Assembly: GCA_012064415.1 (NCBI GenBank)
Contig: SSNU01000050.1
Location: 332,993-396,992 of the forward strand
Length of the DNA stretch: 64,000 nucleotides
DNA from: Gyrodactylus bullatarudis
Taxonomy: Eukaryota > Platyhelminthes > Monogenea > Gyrodactylidea > Gyrodactylidae
Reading direction: 5' to 3'
Shown here: positions 37,701-47,432 of the stretch, one piece after another
Position numbering within the stretch: position 1 is the stretch's first letter
How the letters are laid out: every line of letters begins with the position of its first letter
The notes under the pieces: model-generated
What the model was told of the DNA's origin: nothing
Databases searched by the model: none
The model's input: only the letters and a program-made list of their open reading frames with translations
Position numbers and translations under genes: made by a program

Positions 37701-40700
37701 ATCCTAGAGCCTATTCCAAGTTAGTACTACATTTGAACAGAAATTATTATAATTCAATTCAATAAATTTCAATTTCAAGTACCATCATCTTGTGACGTAT
37801 CCAATGAGACATACAATAGATCAGAATTGGATCAAGAAATAGTCACAGGCCATCTAGAGAACCAAGCCAAGATGATTCTGCAAACCAAAAGGACATTCAA
37901 TGTTGGAGAAAATGTTTTAGTGAAAGTACCGGAATTTGATAGATCAAAACTAGATTTCAAAAACTTATTCTGTGTAATACTCGAAGTTAGAGAAAATTTC
38001 TACAAGGTCGGAACTAAGACAGGAATAATTGAAGGTCTTTTTTCAGCAAATCAACTGACTAGGGTCGATGAAAATTTCTTGTCAATCGAGGAAGTTCCTG
38101 AACTTATTTATTCAGTACGAAGCCTCAATTCATTTGTAGATGGCCAAGGCTTCTTCAAGTGTGACTGCAAAACAAAATGTGATACATTAAGATGTAAATG
38201 CAGAAAAGAAGGCCGTTTGTGCAATTCAAGGTGTCACAGCAGTCTTTCTTGTACGAATAAATAAATTTTTATGATACAGCTGTATTTGATTACTTTTTAA
38301 ACAAACAATTAATTGACTCGAAGGAAAATTTTGAAAGATTTACTAGATCCCAAAGGTTTAGTGGAAATTTGATTATTAATAAATTTCGTATGGATTGAAA
38401 ATGAATATGAAGTTTGAGGTTATTATTCTAGATAATACAACACAGGTATAGTTTTCATTTCTACTGGTATAAAATTTTGTAAAAATCCTAGGGGTGTTAT
38501 GAATAAACTGAGTGATTTTTCTTTCTGAATTCTGAAAGTCAAAAAATTAGTTATTATCAGTTAAACTTGTTACTAGTAACAAGATTCCCGGGATTCTTGA
38601 GACTATCAGATAATCTTGAAACCGAGTAACAAGTTTAACTGATTTGCCAGAGAGTCTTGAGACTATCAAGAGTAACAAGATTACCGGTAACATATATATA
38701 GGGACCATTTGTGTGTTATTTAGAGCAAATTTATTTTTCCATAGATCAAGAAACATTGTTTGTTCGTATTTCCTGCTGGAAAAGATAACCATATTGTTTT
38801 CGAATTCATTTTATACATAATTTGATAAAATAGTAATACGTAACTATAACAACTACTACTGTTTGCAGGAAAAATAAAAATAATGTAATAAGGAAAATGT
38901 TAAAATCAATTTCTTGACATTTCATCTGGGCCAAAAGAGATAGATAAAGATTTCAGTGTAATCTCTACATGAACACTCCCAATCAAATAACCCTCTTGAA
39001 TATAGAATGTGAAAAAATACATGATAAAGTACATGAATAATAATTATAGTTGTATGTTGCATGGATGGAAAATCATAATTTATTACGAGTGTTTATCTTC
39101 ATTGTGTAATGAGTAGAATGAAAAAAGTCAATGAATTTTACTAGTAGAATTGGAGATATTTTTTGACCAGGCCTCTTTTAGACGGGAATATCATGAGGCT
39201 TCAATTTCAAGTCTATCGATATTTGTACAAAAAATGCGAGTAATAAAAGTACAGATGTGAGCTTTTTCACTTTTCTCTCCACTGTTGCTGTTGTAACTCA
39301 TAAACAGAAAAATGAGTAGAAAAAACTACTTTCAAGAAAATTTAAGGGAATTTTGTTCAAATTTTTTCCATGCTAGAAAATGGCCCTTCAACTGTTCTTG
39401 TGCAAATATTATAAAATACTTGCATTATATATCCTTTTGGTTGAAATTTTAAATTCATGAAGGAATATTATCCAACAAAAAGCTACGATCTATAGATGCT
39501 AACATGATGAAAGGAATTTAGCTATCAATTCATAGAAAATTGTGATTCCTAGCTAGTTGAGGAGTACTAGATTAAATTTGAAAAATATAGTACCTGGGCA
39601 ACAATTTAGTACAGAAATAGTACCAGCTATCTTTTAAATAGGATTAGATAAGCAGATTTTTTCTTCAGATTATTAAAACTCAGCCAGTCCTTTGTCTAGA
39701 GTAAAAATAGACCAAAAAGTACTTTTTTGAGGCCCTACTTATTATTCAATGTTTGCCATGTTTCTTTCATAAATTTTAAATTATTATTTTAAATAAATTT
39801 TAAGTTGGACAAATTTGAAATCAGCAAAAACTTTTCTACAAAACTGGAAAAATATTATCATAAGTATAAAAGCAAAAAGGTCCGATTTGTAAGACCTTGT
39901 TATCTTTAATCAATTCTCAACTTGTGTATCATTGATGATGATGGTTTAAGAGATGGCCTCAATATAAACATATTTTTTTCTAATTTTCTAAAGCAAAATA
40001 CAAGAATAATTCCCCCTGATCATATTCATCAGATGTTCAGATTTAGTAGAACTGAATAAATATGATTAGTGCACTTTAATTAGGGAACATGTGATGATGG
40101 GTGGTGGAATGATACAAAGATTATTATCCTCTTTGTACTCTACAGACACACATATTGTGTAATGATCATCAGTCATTATTATCATTTTGTACATGGAATA
40201 CATGTTATGGGAGTAAATTGTGAGATTCATATGACAATAATAATTATTATTATGACTATCACAAGTCTAACTAACTAACTACAGTATCATAATTTTGAGA
40301 GAGAAAGAGAGAATATGAAATTTAAATTTAAGGAATAAATCAAGAGAAATATTTCCCATAAATAATAAAATAGGATAGAGACAGATAAAAAAATGTAGAT
40401 CAATATATAGATAATGAACTCCAAATGACGATGAACACATAGAAATTTAGTTTTCAGACAAATTATTACACATGAATACAAACAGTATATAGTTACATGG
40501 AGTTAGCATCGAGTATTTTTCTACAGACACACAGAAAAATACCGAATAGTTTTAATTGCAATTTAAATAATAATTATGCCAGCCAGATTGTTAGCTCAGT
40601 TATACATGTTACGACCCATGTAATGTACACTTTGATCAGTGTATACAAATTTTTCATGAGGCTTAATGAGGAAACTAATGAGTTATTTATTATTTGAGTT

Positions 40701-42844
40701 GAATTTATAATAGGAAAATAAGTCTTGAATCAGATTTTGACTCAGCCTTAAAACTTGTTATTAACGTATAAGTATGATATTTAAAAAATATTCATTTCCT
40801 GCTGCTGTTTGTGTCTAAAACTAGAATCTATTTAGATCCAAGTGAGTGTAAGCCATTAAAAGCTAACCCTTCCATAAAATCTTGAGTCATTCACTCAGAT
40901 TTTCCAGTATAAAGATTAAAGGAATTCAAGTCTTTACAGATTGTGTACATTGTATGCACTAATCAAAGGTTACACATGTATACTATATTATTACTATTCA
41001 AGAGCATTTCTTGTTTCATGAGGCATTCTCACCTTTCTCTGATATGGACTGGAGTAAAAGATGATCTCCCTTAAAGTACACAGTCCAAGGCATGTTTTAA
41101 ATGTTACCTTGTGGGGAAATGCATATTAGAAGGAATTAGATGTAGGATAAACAAATTATTCATTCAAATACTCAAGAAGAAGAAAATCTTTATGCTTTGG
41201 GGGTTATTTTTGAACCAACCAACCATTTAAAAAAATCGATAAGTTGAAAAAAAGAAGGTTAGTAAGTAAACCATACATGTCCGTACGATTGTTTATGAAG
41301 AGGATGATCATGCGAAGGGTAAATATCAAGAGAGAAAAATAACAAAATTTACAATAAACTACCCTACTGCATCAAGAAAAATAGAAAAGTTGATGTATTT
41401 ATGGATAGCAGATATTTCAAGTACAAATATATATTTGTGTATAAATAAAATGTAAAAAATCCCTTAGATAGGGTTGTTTGTATTATAATCTGAGAGGACG
41501 AATGATTAGAATGTCAATTTGTTACGTGGAACAGATAATAATGTCATACTTATGAGGAATAATAAAAAAAGTTGCTTGATGCATTTATACCATTTATATG
41601 TAAATGGATAGGGGAGAGGCTATCAAGGATCACGAAAAAAGTGTAACATAGATCCTGGGTAGAATATTCGCGTCATTTATCTCAACTTGCAATAATGATT
41701 TTCATAAATAAATATATATTGAAATTTACTTACATCTTGACTTATATTGAACATTGGATTTGAACCATCAAGGTTAGAATTGGAAGAGTTGTCCATTCTG
41801 TTAGAAGATAGATTGTTTGAACTAATATTGGGACTTTTCATAAACTTTTGAGGGAATACACAGGGTCCAAAAACAATTCCAAGAGAGTTTGATGACATTT
41901 TGTTAACGTTTTCATACTTGGAAACTTGATGGAGAAAAGTGCATAAATACTGAAGCAGGGAATAGCTGTAGGCAGGGAGTTGAGCGATGGTTTGTTCAAA
42001 TTTAGACAAAATCTTATTTTCAGGCGAAAACGATGAGGGAGATGATGACATTAAATTCTCTTGTTCCATTGTCTAGAAGAATAAAATGGAAATATTTTCA
42101 TGTTGAAAAAAATATAAAAATTCTTGCACTTTTTTTCCAAATACAACAACCAAAGTAAAGACAAACGAGGATATGTTATTTTCTGTCGGAAAAATAAAAC
42201 TACAATATTAGTAAGGCGATAATTTCAGGGTTGATTAAAAATGTTCTGGTAGATTAACAGCTTCAAAATATCCCGAATAAAGTCTATCTAGGGTACAAGA
42301 ATCAACTATTACATCAATAAAGATAATGATAAAACTACTGAGTTGGATAATTCGACAATTAAATAACTATATGATGCAGATAAAAGACACCTTATTTAAT
42401 AAATTTGAAAAATAGATGGCTTACTTTAACAAATTCGTCGGTTAAATCAACGGGTATAATATCTTCTGGTAAATCACGGAGAAACATTTTCAAAAGACTA
42501 GCGGCTGAATGAACGTCACTTGTCTTCTCAATCTCTTCCCTGAGAACGGCATTTATTTCAGCTTCATTGGCGTAGTTAATCTCTGATTTGATAGATTCCA
42601 AGATTTTAGAGCTTCCATTCTTACGAAATATTCCTTCAGTCTCGAGACCTTTCATGCGAATGATTATTTCACATAAATTAATGCAAAAGCAAGGCACGAT
42701 AGAGTTATCACGTTTGAAAAGAGCTTCTAAGCTTGAGCCAAAAATTGGGATGGAGTTTTTGAAAAACTTGTTATCATCGAAAGATTTAGTAGAGGATCCA
42801 TTTATGATGTTGGTGTTGAGTCGACGAAGGACTCGATCCATCAT
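22742..42844 (-). CDS. FAM13-family RhoGAP protein
   Basis: GTPase-activating protein for Rho-family GTPases, with the C-terminal regions special to FAM13A/B. Nine coding exons join in phase: 42425-42844, 41734-42072, 34654-34885, 26557-26743, 26423-26490, 25606-26003, 24776-25423, 24036-24375 and 22742-23571, giving about 1153 residues (human FAM13A is about 1020). The RhoGAP domain spans exons 1-3: FGSSLEALF, arginine finger Arg74 in GIFRKNG, SAASLLKMFLRDLPEDIIP, then LLQYLCTFLHQVSKYEN and LGIVFGP. Exon 8 has LEFEKVHGRPKTRAGRFIV, then RPIYNRYRDVKKL; exon 9 has ELEIVSERKKSLQKILRNFE and SYERQTGMK, both FAM13 hallmarks. The middle (about 330-700) is Asn/Ser-rich. Exon 4 uses an unusual donor (CAGGA|GTGTGT). 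Exon 6 has a tandem acceptor (CAGCAG) that keeps frame either way. Introns 2 and 3 (6.8 and 7.8 kb) carry repeats. The start is ATGATGG, 192 bp from the divergent MEMO-like gene. Confidence 0.88.
26878..26975 (+). repeat. LTR-like repeat fragment (subfamily 2)
   Basis: 'gtccgaagagaaccgacg', 'aaaataaa', 'tttgttcttaatcc' and 'catgactttca' are shared in order with 31785-31850. Lies in FAM13 intron 3. It is a relative of the 58.7-kb repeat with CTGATGA replaced by CCGAAGA. Confidence 0.55.
28221..28260 (-). ncRNA. Hammerhead-ribozyme-like motif
   Basis: On the minus strand: stem I CACA (28257-28260) pairs with UGUG (28221-28224); CUGAUGA (28250-28256); eight bases GUAUGCCC; GAA; stem III AUAA/UUAU around a five-base loop; cleavage triplet AUU. 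Stem II would be a single G-C pair. It lies in FAM13 intron 3 on the gene's own strand, so it would be present in the pre-mRNA. The sequence around it resembles the copy at 63340-63390. Confidence 0.5.
29470..29649 (+). pseudogene. Possible 3' end of an LTR-retroelement ORF
   Basis: A 59-residue frame (LAKADNLFAPIQCT, then TALATITELAK) ends 40 bases before an LTR-like sequence starting GGGCAGTTACAA. The same frame has a stop just upstream (29467). The position, directly before an LTR, is what suggests a retroelement; the protein itself is not recognised. Confidence 0.25.
29688..29880 (+). repeat. LTR-like repeat
   Basis: The start (GGGCAGTTACAAATTGACAA) matches the start at 58595 (GGGCAGTTACAACTAG), and 'tttctcaag' follows in both. 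It contains CCAAT and TATATAAG-like promoter words. No partner LTR was found nearby. Confidence 0.4.
31362..32330. repeat. Fold-back repeat, split by an LTR-like insertion
   Basis: The left terminal block (AAACCTAATTGACATTAAGA) and 'ttcaatctgaccggtcg' begin the left arm. After an interruption (about 31560-31880) the arm resumes with 'atcgattttgaaagtttgaa' and 'gcagttaaacgtgagtattt', followed by its inverted match 'aatgtcattatttaacta' and 'cttcgaaatcgatcaa'. The interruption holds an LTR-like repeat (31650-31865) with inverted CCAAT boxes, a TATA box at about 31768 and 'gtccgaagagaaccgaag'. So the fold-back is older than the LTR-like copy. Confidence 0.6.
32331..34653. other. FAM13 intron 3, distal part
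   Basis: No exon seen. It holds GA-rich runs near 32567 and a repeat at 33640-33740 whose blocks 'acatatttttgtagct' and 'gatgggtgaaaa' recur at 55965-56010 (slightly changed). ACCTAAAGGGTTAA near 33813 looks like a piggyBac-type terminus. Confidence 0.5.
35555..35700. repeat. Repeat arm, inverted partner at 39605-39740
   Basis: 'cactctagacagaggactg' (35596), 'ctgagttttgataatctgaa' and 'atctaatcctattttaaaga' are matched on the opposite strand at 39610-39715. Both copies show traces of the same peptide (VPAIFKIGLD, then SPLSRVK) with stops in the 39.6-kb copy, so both are relics of a coding sequence I cannot name. The two arms flank the TIR element at 37.1-38.7 kb. Confidence 0.6.
37099..38692 (+). 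mobile_element. Ginger-like TIR transposon with integrase remnant
   Basis: A 1594-bp element bounded by inverted repeats of about 65 bp: left TGTTACATGTAATCTTGTTA onward, right (inverted) TGTTACCGGTAATCTTGTTA onward. It ends in TGT...ACA and is flanked by TATA on both sides, a plausible 4-bp target duplication. TIRs, a retrovirus-like integrase and 4-bp duplications together are features of the Ginger group. The palindrome 'cttgttactagtaacaag' lies next to the left TIR and again, in the same orientation, near 38568. The integrase gene is cut off at the left TIR, so the copy is non-autonomous. It sits in FAM13 intron 2, on the opposite strand. Confidence 0.75.
37159..38264 (+). pseudogene. Integrase (rve, KRBA2-like) C-terminal half, spliced gene
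   Basis: The first segment (37159-37510) matches the second half of a retrovirus-like integrase core: GPPKILQSDNGKEF with the second catalytic Asp, then GKPRHSQSQGSVERANQD with the catalytic Glu. Four exons join, always in phase 1: up to 37510, 37555-37599, 37663-37719 and 37780-38264, with introns of 44, 63 and 60 nt. The last exon gives a basic/acidic linker and a Cys-rich tail (FKCDCKTKC, LRCKCRKEGRLCNSRCH), typical of proteins annotated as 'KRAB-A domain-containing 2-like' in transposon-rich genomes. The N-terminal zinc finger and first catalytic Asp are missing: the frame runs straight out of the left TIR. From there to the stop it is fully open. Confidence 0.8.
39256..39296 (+). repeat. 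3' tail of the Penelope-like element
   Basis: GTGAGCTTTTTCAC followed by 'ttttctctccactgttgctg' matches the sequence right after the Penelope-like stop codon at 13506 with three or four changes. No coding part precedes it, so this is a very short 3' copy. Confidence 0.65.
39750..41733. other. FAM13 intron 2, proximal part
   Basis: No coding exon or clear element. AT-rich with GA runs. The small open frames here lack family features. Confidence 0.5.
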
Positions 42845-43036
42845 GTTGAATTAAATTATGTGATAGATTTGGCTATCAGTACTTTATACATCAAAATCAA
42901 AATACGTACTGTATAACAACTGCAAATATTTATTTTCTGAAGTAACATAACAAAAGGAAAATTTTTTAACTCAAGATAATCTTTTTTTTAAAGGAGTTTC
43001 CAACAGCGAATTTTTAAAATTTAAACCTTCAAACTC
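42845..43036. promoter_or_regulatory. Shared upstream region, FAM13 / MEMO-like
   Basis: The 192 bp between two divergent start codons must hold both 5' leaders and any shared promoter. AT-rich; no clear TATA or CCAAT box stands out. Confidence 0.4.
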
Positions 43037-44505
43037 ATGATCCAGGAAATTGAGCTCAAGCAGAAAAATATCGAAAAAAACAGCGATTTAGAGCCTGAAT
43101 TCTTTCGATGTGTAAAGTACAACAAATTTCAAGAACATTTCTATCCTCATGAAGGTAAACTATGCATATTATTCTGGTAGAGTTCGTTTTTCAAAACCAT
43201 ATTAACATGTATTATAATTATCCTAGCAATAGGCTTAAATTTGGATTTGTTCCGTGAGACAATATTCTAAATTGTATCTAGGGATAACTGTTTCAGAAAT
43301 AGCAAAGAAATTTCGTTGAAGGTTTATGAACGTTTCTGTTTTGATGAAATGTAAGCTAAATTTTCTCATCAGTTAAGCGACAATGTCTTTATTTTGGGAA
43401 CCCTTGAAAATACAAAATGTCAAGATTTAATGCTCCTGCCTAGTTATGATCAATGTAAATGTCTCTTTGGGTCATTACCAGTCAATTCGGAAAGCAAGTT
43501 TTTGATAAAATTTTATACGAATTCTTTCTTCAAGTCGTAGAGGAATTATCGGTCAGCAAGTTATCTGGTAAACTTTCAAGGTTCAATAACAATTATGAAC
43601 GCAAGATTGAAATTCAGGCTCAATATGTCTCATACATGCTAAAGAGGTAATTTCATTTTGTATATTTTCCAAGGACTAAGAATCAAGTTAAAATTGTTCC
43701 GATTTTAATTGGAAAATTGAGCAATGATAAGCTATACGAGCTTGCTCGTCTGCTACAAAAGTATATAAATGACAAGAGAAATGTCTTTATATTCCCTTGT
43801 TCTCTACTAAGAGTCGAATGCAATGATTTTAATATGAGTCATGAAATCTTCAAAACTAAAATCAGGGAATCTTTTGAACTAAAGTCGGAAGAAGTTTTGG
43901 AAAAGCTTGGATTAATTCGGCCCAAAGAGTTTGAAAAATCCTGCCTGACGTCAGGACTTGAGGTTGGAGACTTCGACCTTCTCATGTTGGCGATTATAGC
44001 GATAAGAATGAATACTATAGAGTTTTGCCTGAATGCCATTTCTTTGTCTGAACAAGGCAAAACTAATGATCAAAAGAGTGACAACATCTCTCCTGGATCA
44101 TCAAAAAGATCCAACTCAAAGAAGAGAGATAAATCCGCAAGAAAACGTAGTGGCTCTGACAGAAAGAGGAGCGCCTCACCTGGAAAACGGAGTAAATCTC
44201 CGAAGAAGTCTACTTCATCAAAGAGCGAGTGAGTTTTTATTTATTAAAAGTTTTATTTATTATTTTGAAGCAGTAAATCAAAGTCATCGAAAAGTCAAGA
44301 AGTCAAAATCATCATCGATGAATGCAGTCCTATTTTGGGGATTGACTTTGTCAGGACACACGATGAGTTGAAACGCTTTGAAGTCTTTAAGGATGGTAAT
44401 AGTTTTATCTCTTATTTTGGCGCTTGCATTGAGATGATAAGAACTGAACTGACTCAATGTCCTCCAGTGTTGAATGAAACGTTCAAAAAAATTGGCCCAT
44501 TGTAG
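43037..44505 (+). CDS. Divergent MEMO1-like protein with basic Ser-rich insertion
   Basis: Exons: 43037-43154, 43181-43253, 43282-43350, 43378-43646, 43674-44228 and 44271-44505; introns of 26, 28, 27, 27 and 42 nt. About 440 residues (human MEMO1: 297). The MEMO fold can be followed: KFQEHFYPHE (usual AGSWYP), LKFGFVPDN (usual IIAPHAGY), NVFILGTLEN (usual IFILGPSHH), LFGSLPVNSES, VKIVPILIGKLSNDKLYELA, then, after a 45-residue Lys/Arg/Ser insertion (about 317-360), SFISYFGACI (usual SVSYAAGAL). Residues equivalent to the metal ligands of human MEMO1 (His49, His81, Cys244) are replaced, so a metal-dependent role is unlikely. In exon 4 the frame breaks at a T5 run (43499-43503): one missing T, by mutation or assembly error. 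A 44-nt intron (43455-43498) would also restore frame but would remove a conserved strand. The last exon has a tandem acceptor AAGCAG. Confidence 0.72.
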
Positions 44506-44557
44506 AAAATTCTAACTGTGAAACTGATTTTCTGTGATCAACTCATGAAATTGAGAT

Positions 44558-45219
44558 TCAAAATTTTCTTTTATAATCGAATAAATCTAAAGAACTATTT
44601 AATTTTATTATAAATACCTTAAGACTTTTTGATGAATATTTTCTTATTTCTTTTACCAAAGGATCTTTATCTTCAGGATCAAAGATTAGGAATTTTATTT
44701 TGAAATTTCCATTTTCCGTATGACTGCGGATTGTATGGAATTGACTTGGTGTAGTTGGGAAATTTCTAAAAACAACCACTCCCGCCTCTAGGCATGAGTT
44801 TATGCGTCTAAATATATCTCTGAATATTTCTACCTCATCTGCTTTGCCAATTTCGACTATGACATATTTCTCGATTAATCTTTTTTCTTCCAATTTTAGG
44901 CAAATTTCATCCACTTTAACAATTTTATTGTCTTGAAGAAGGACGAAAATGAGAGTTTTGAAAATTCGTCTATTAAGTCTAAAATCTTTGAACTTATCCT
45001 CAATGCATTTTATCAAAAGATTATTTTCACCGCTAGGCCTTTGTGTTAAGTCGAAACCTTTCATTTTAGCAAAGTAATCCGAGCAGTAGCTTAGAAAATC
45101 CACCGGCTGATCTTTCATAAGATTATATAACAGATTCTACCTAATTTATTGCATGAACTCACCTCCAAAATCCGATCTATCCCATTTCGAGTTAGATATT
45201 CTTTAGCTGACATATTCAT
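44558..45219 (-). CDS. Adenylate kinase 5-like protein without P-loop
   Basis: Two exons, 45163-45219 and 44558-45136, joined across a 26-nt intron, give 211 residues. Residues 1-40 (AKEYLTRNGI, then ILENLLYNLMKDQPVDFL) closely follow the N-terminal RIIa-like docking segment of AK5 (AKEYLARREI, LLNGLM..PEDP), which in relatives attaches the enzyme to ciliary or cytoskeletal partners. The rest follows the adenylate kinase fold: KTLIFVLLQDNKIVKVDEIC where the P-loop GGPGSGKGT should be, and GVVVFRNFPTTPSQF where the nucleotide-site motif DGFPR..Q should be. Both the glycine-rich loop and the key Arg are gone, so no catalysis is expected. Without the 26-nt intron the docking segment does not form, which supports that splice. 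The stop codon lies 52 bp from that of the convergent MEMO-like gene. Confidence 0.72.
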
Positions 45220-45315
45220 ACTCTGGGGCTTTTCATGCTTAAAACAATTCTTTGATTTGAATCAATAGTTTAAATAGAATAATTTTTTATTAATTTTTAT
45301 TCAGCGGAGATTTGA
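45220..45315. promoter_or_regulatory. Bidirectional promoter, AK5-like / GMPPB
   Basis: Only 96 bp separate the two divergent start codons. The stretch is AT-rich (TTTAAATAGAATAATTTTTT near 45268) and must contain both leaders and the promoter elements. If trans-splicing exists in this animal, acceptors such as ATTCAG (45299-45304), just before the GMPPB start, could serve. Confidence 0.45.
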
Positions 45316-46442
45316 ATGAAAGCTCTCATTTTAGTTGGTGGCTATGGAACTAGGTTAAGGCCCCTGACCCTCTCTATACCAAAACCTCTAGTTGAGTTTT
45401 GCAATTACCCGATATTAATTCATCAAATAAAAGCTCTACTTGAAGTGATTTAAGAATATTAATTTTTATTCTCAAGGTCAATGTATTTGAAATAATACTA
45501 GCCATCAATAAGGAAGTATCATGTCTGGAGGAGAAAATAAAAAACATGGTTTCTTCTGAAATTGTTTCAGAGAATCTACGAATTTTATTTTCTTACGAAG
45601 AACAGCATATGGGAACGGGAGGACCATTGAAAATTGCAGAAAATTATTTATTGGAAAAAAATGAGCCTTTTTTTGTCCTCAACAGCGACATTATCAGTAA
45701 CTATCCTTTTAAAGGAATGATTGAACATCACAAAACTCATCCATTTGAAGGAACAATGGCTATAACAAAGGTTGATGAACCATGCAAGTATGGTGTAGTC
45801 AAAATAAATTCTGAGACTAATGTTGTCGAAGAGTTTGTTGAAAAACCTGTAGAGTATTTATCGAACACAATTAATGCTGGACTGTATATTTTTAATCCTT
45901 CGGTTCTGAAGAGAATTGACCCTAAGCCGACTTCAATGGAGTTCGAAATTTTCCCTCAAATGGTCAAGGATGGTCAGTTGTCCTGCCATGAATTCAGGGG
46001 TTTTTGGATGGATATTGGCCAGCCTATTGACTATCTTTTGGGTATGAGACGATATCTAGGCTATCTCTATGAAAAACAGTCGATATTTATTAACAAAGCC
46101 TCCTATATAAGGGGAAACGTGATCATAGATCCGTCTGCTAAAGTTCATAGTGGTGCTTTGATTGGCCCAAATGTTACTATTGGTAAAAATGTCACAATAA
46201 AATCAGGAGTACGCCTGAGTAATTGTGCCATATTTGCGAATGTTGTCGTTAACGAACATACCTGGATTTCTCACTCAATAATTGGTTGGGATTCAGTTAT
46301 TGGCAAATGGACCAGACTCGAAAATAACACAGTTTTAGGTGAGCATGTTGAAATAGCAGATGAAGTTTTTCTCAATGGATCTCTAGTGTTGCCACATAAT
46401 CAGATTTCTCAATCACAGATGGAACCCACTATTATTTTGTAA
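45316..46442 (+). CDS. Mannose-1-phosphate guanylyltransferase beta
   Basis: Cytosolic enzyme that makes GDP-mannose from mannose-1-phosphate and GTP for N-glycans, O-mannose glycans and GPI anchors. Exons 45316-45444 and 45477-46442 join across a 32-nt intron to give 364 residues (human GMPPB 360). The N-terminal pyrophosphorylase signature [18 protein letters not shown] (8-25), catalytic Asp in VLNSDI (about 114), [20 protein letters not shown] (about 218-226) and C-terminal hexapeptide repeats ([25 protein letters not shown]) are all present. The usual EEPLGTAGPL reads [11 protein letters not shown]. The protein ends in the family's EPxII-hydrophobic pattern (MEPTIIL). This is the best-conserved gene in the window and shows that the tiny-intron gene structures are real. 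Confidence 0.95.
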
Positions 46443-47432
46443 TTATTTAATCATGACTACTTTAGAGTAGATTTCGAATATAATAATTTTTTCTTCTCAC
46501 TTTTATATTTTTTTTCATGTCTTCACCTATAGAGAATGAGTTCCACATCACTATAGACTCAAGTGAGAATTATGAATCAAATGAAAATCTTTGACAAGCG
46601 TCTTGGACATGTAAAGCCCCTCACACACAGTTGAAGATGAAATTTACAGGAATTCCAGATTAGATGGGATTTCTTTGCATATCGATTTATTGTGTAAACA
46701 TTGATTCATTGAAAATGTGTAATACATATTGTGTATTCTATTTTTGGGGGGCAATAAAATGCTATTTCCCTCACTTCCACAGATTAATTGTAGATGGATA
46801 TCTCTGCCTTGTGCAATGCAATTTGATAACTCTCTGTACTGTATGATAACTGTACAATGTACATGAATTTTATAATACAGGAATGTCTTCATTTTATTAA
46901 ATGTTCAACTACAGTGGACAGGGCAATAACAAGTGTATCTTTCATTGTTCCATAGAGAATTCAAGTTTAACCTTTGTGGTTTATAAAAATTATAAAGACC
47001 AGTTAATTAGATTATAATTGCACCAGTTGAATAGTAAAAGAACATTTTATAAAATTACAATAGAATAGAATGGGAGACAAACTAATATCCTTTCCTGCTA
47101 CAAATGAATATTATTACTAATAATTTATTAGTTTGTATGTTCCTGAACAAGTTTATCAAGTTTTTTTTGAATTCTGACTTTGCCCCATTTTCTGATGTTA
47201 CACTAAACTCTCCAAGACCTCTCTGATGCTCAAGCTTTGAAAATTCAATTCTTGTTACTTCTTAATTTTATCCTTGTTGAGCTTATCTTAGAATGCCTAA
47301 TTTCCATTGAGTGTCTTGGGTGTCTGATTCAATGTATGGGCTAGAGAAAGTTAACTTTTTTATTTTTATCATCAAAGGGGTCTTAATTCAAAAGTTTTTG
47401 CCTAATGAAATCATAGATAGAGAATAATCGAA

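Noticed and set aside
43455..43481. A 27-nt GT-AG segment that looks like one more tiny intron
   Set aside because: Removing it does not restore the reading frame and deletes part of a conserved MEMO strand.
43839..44060. Minus-strand frame inside the MEMO-like gene
   Set aside because: Shadow of the plus-strand exon, without motifs.
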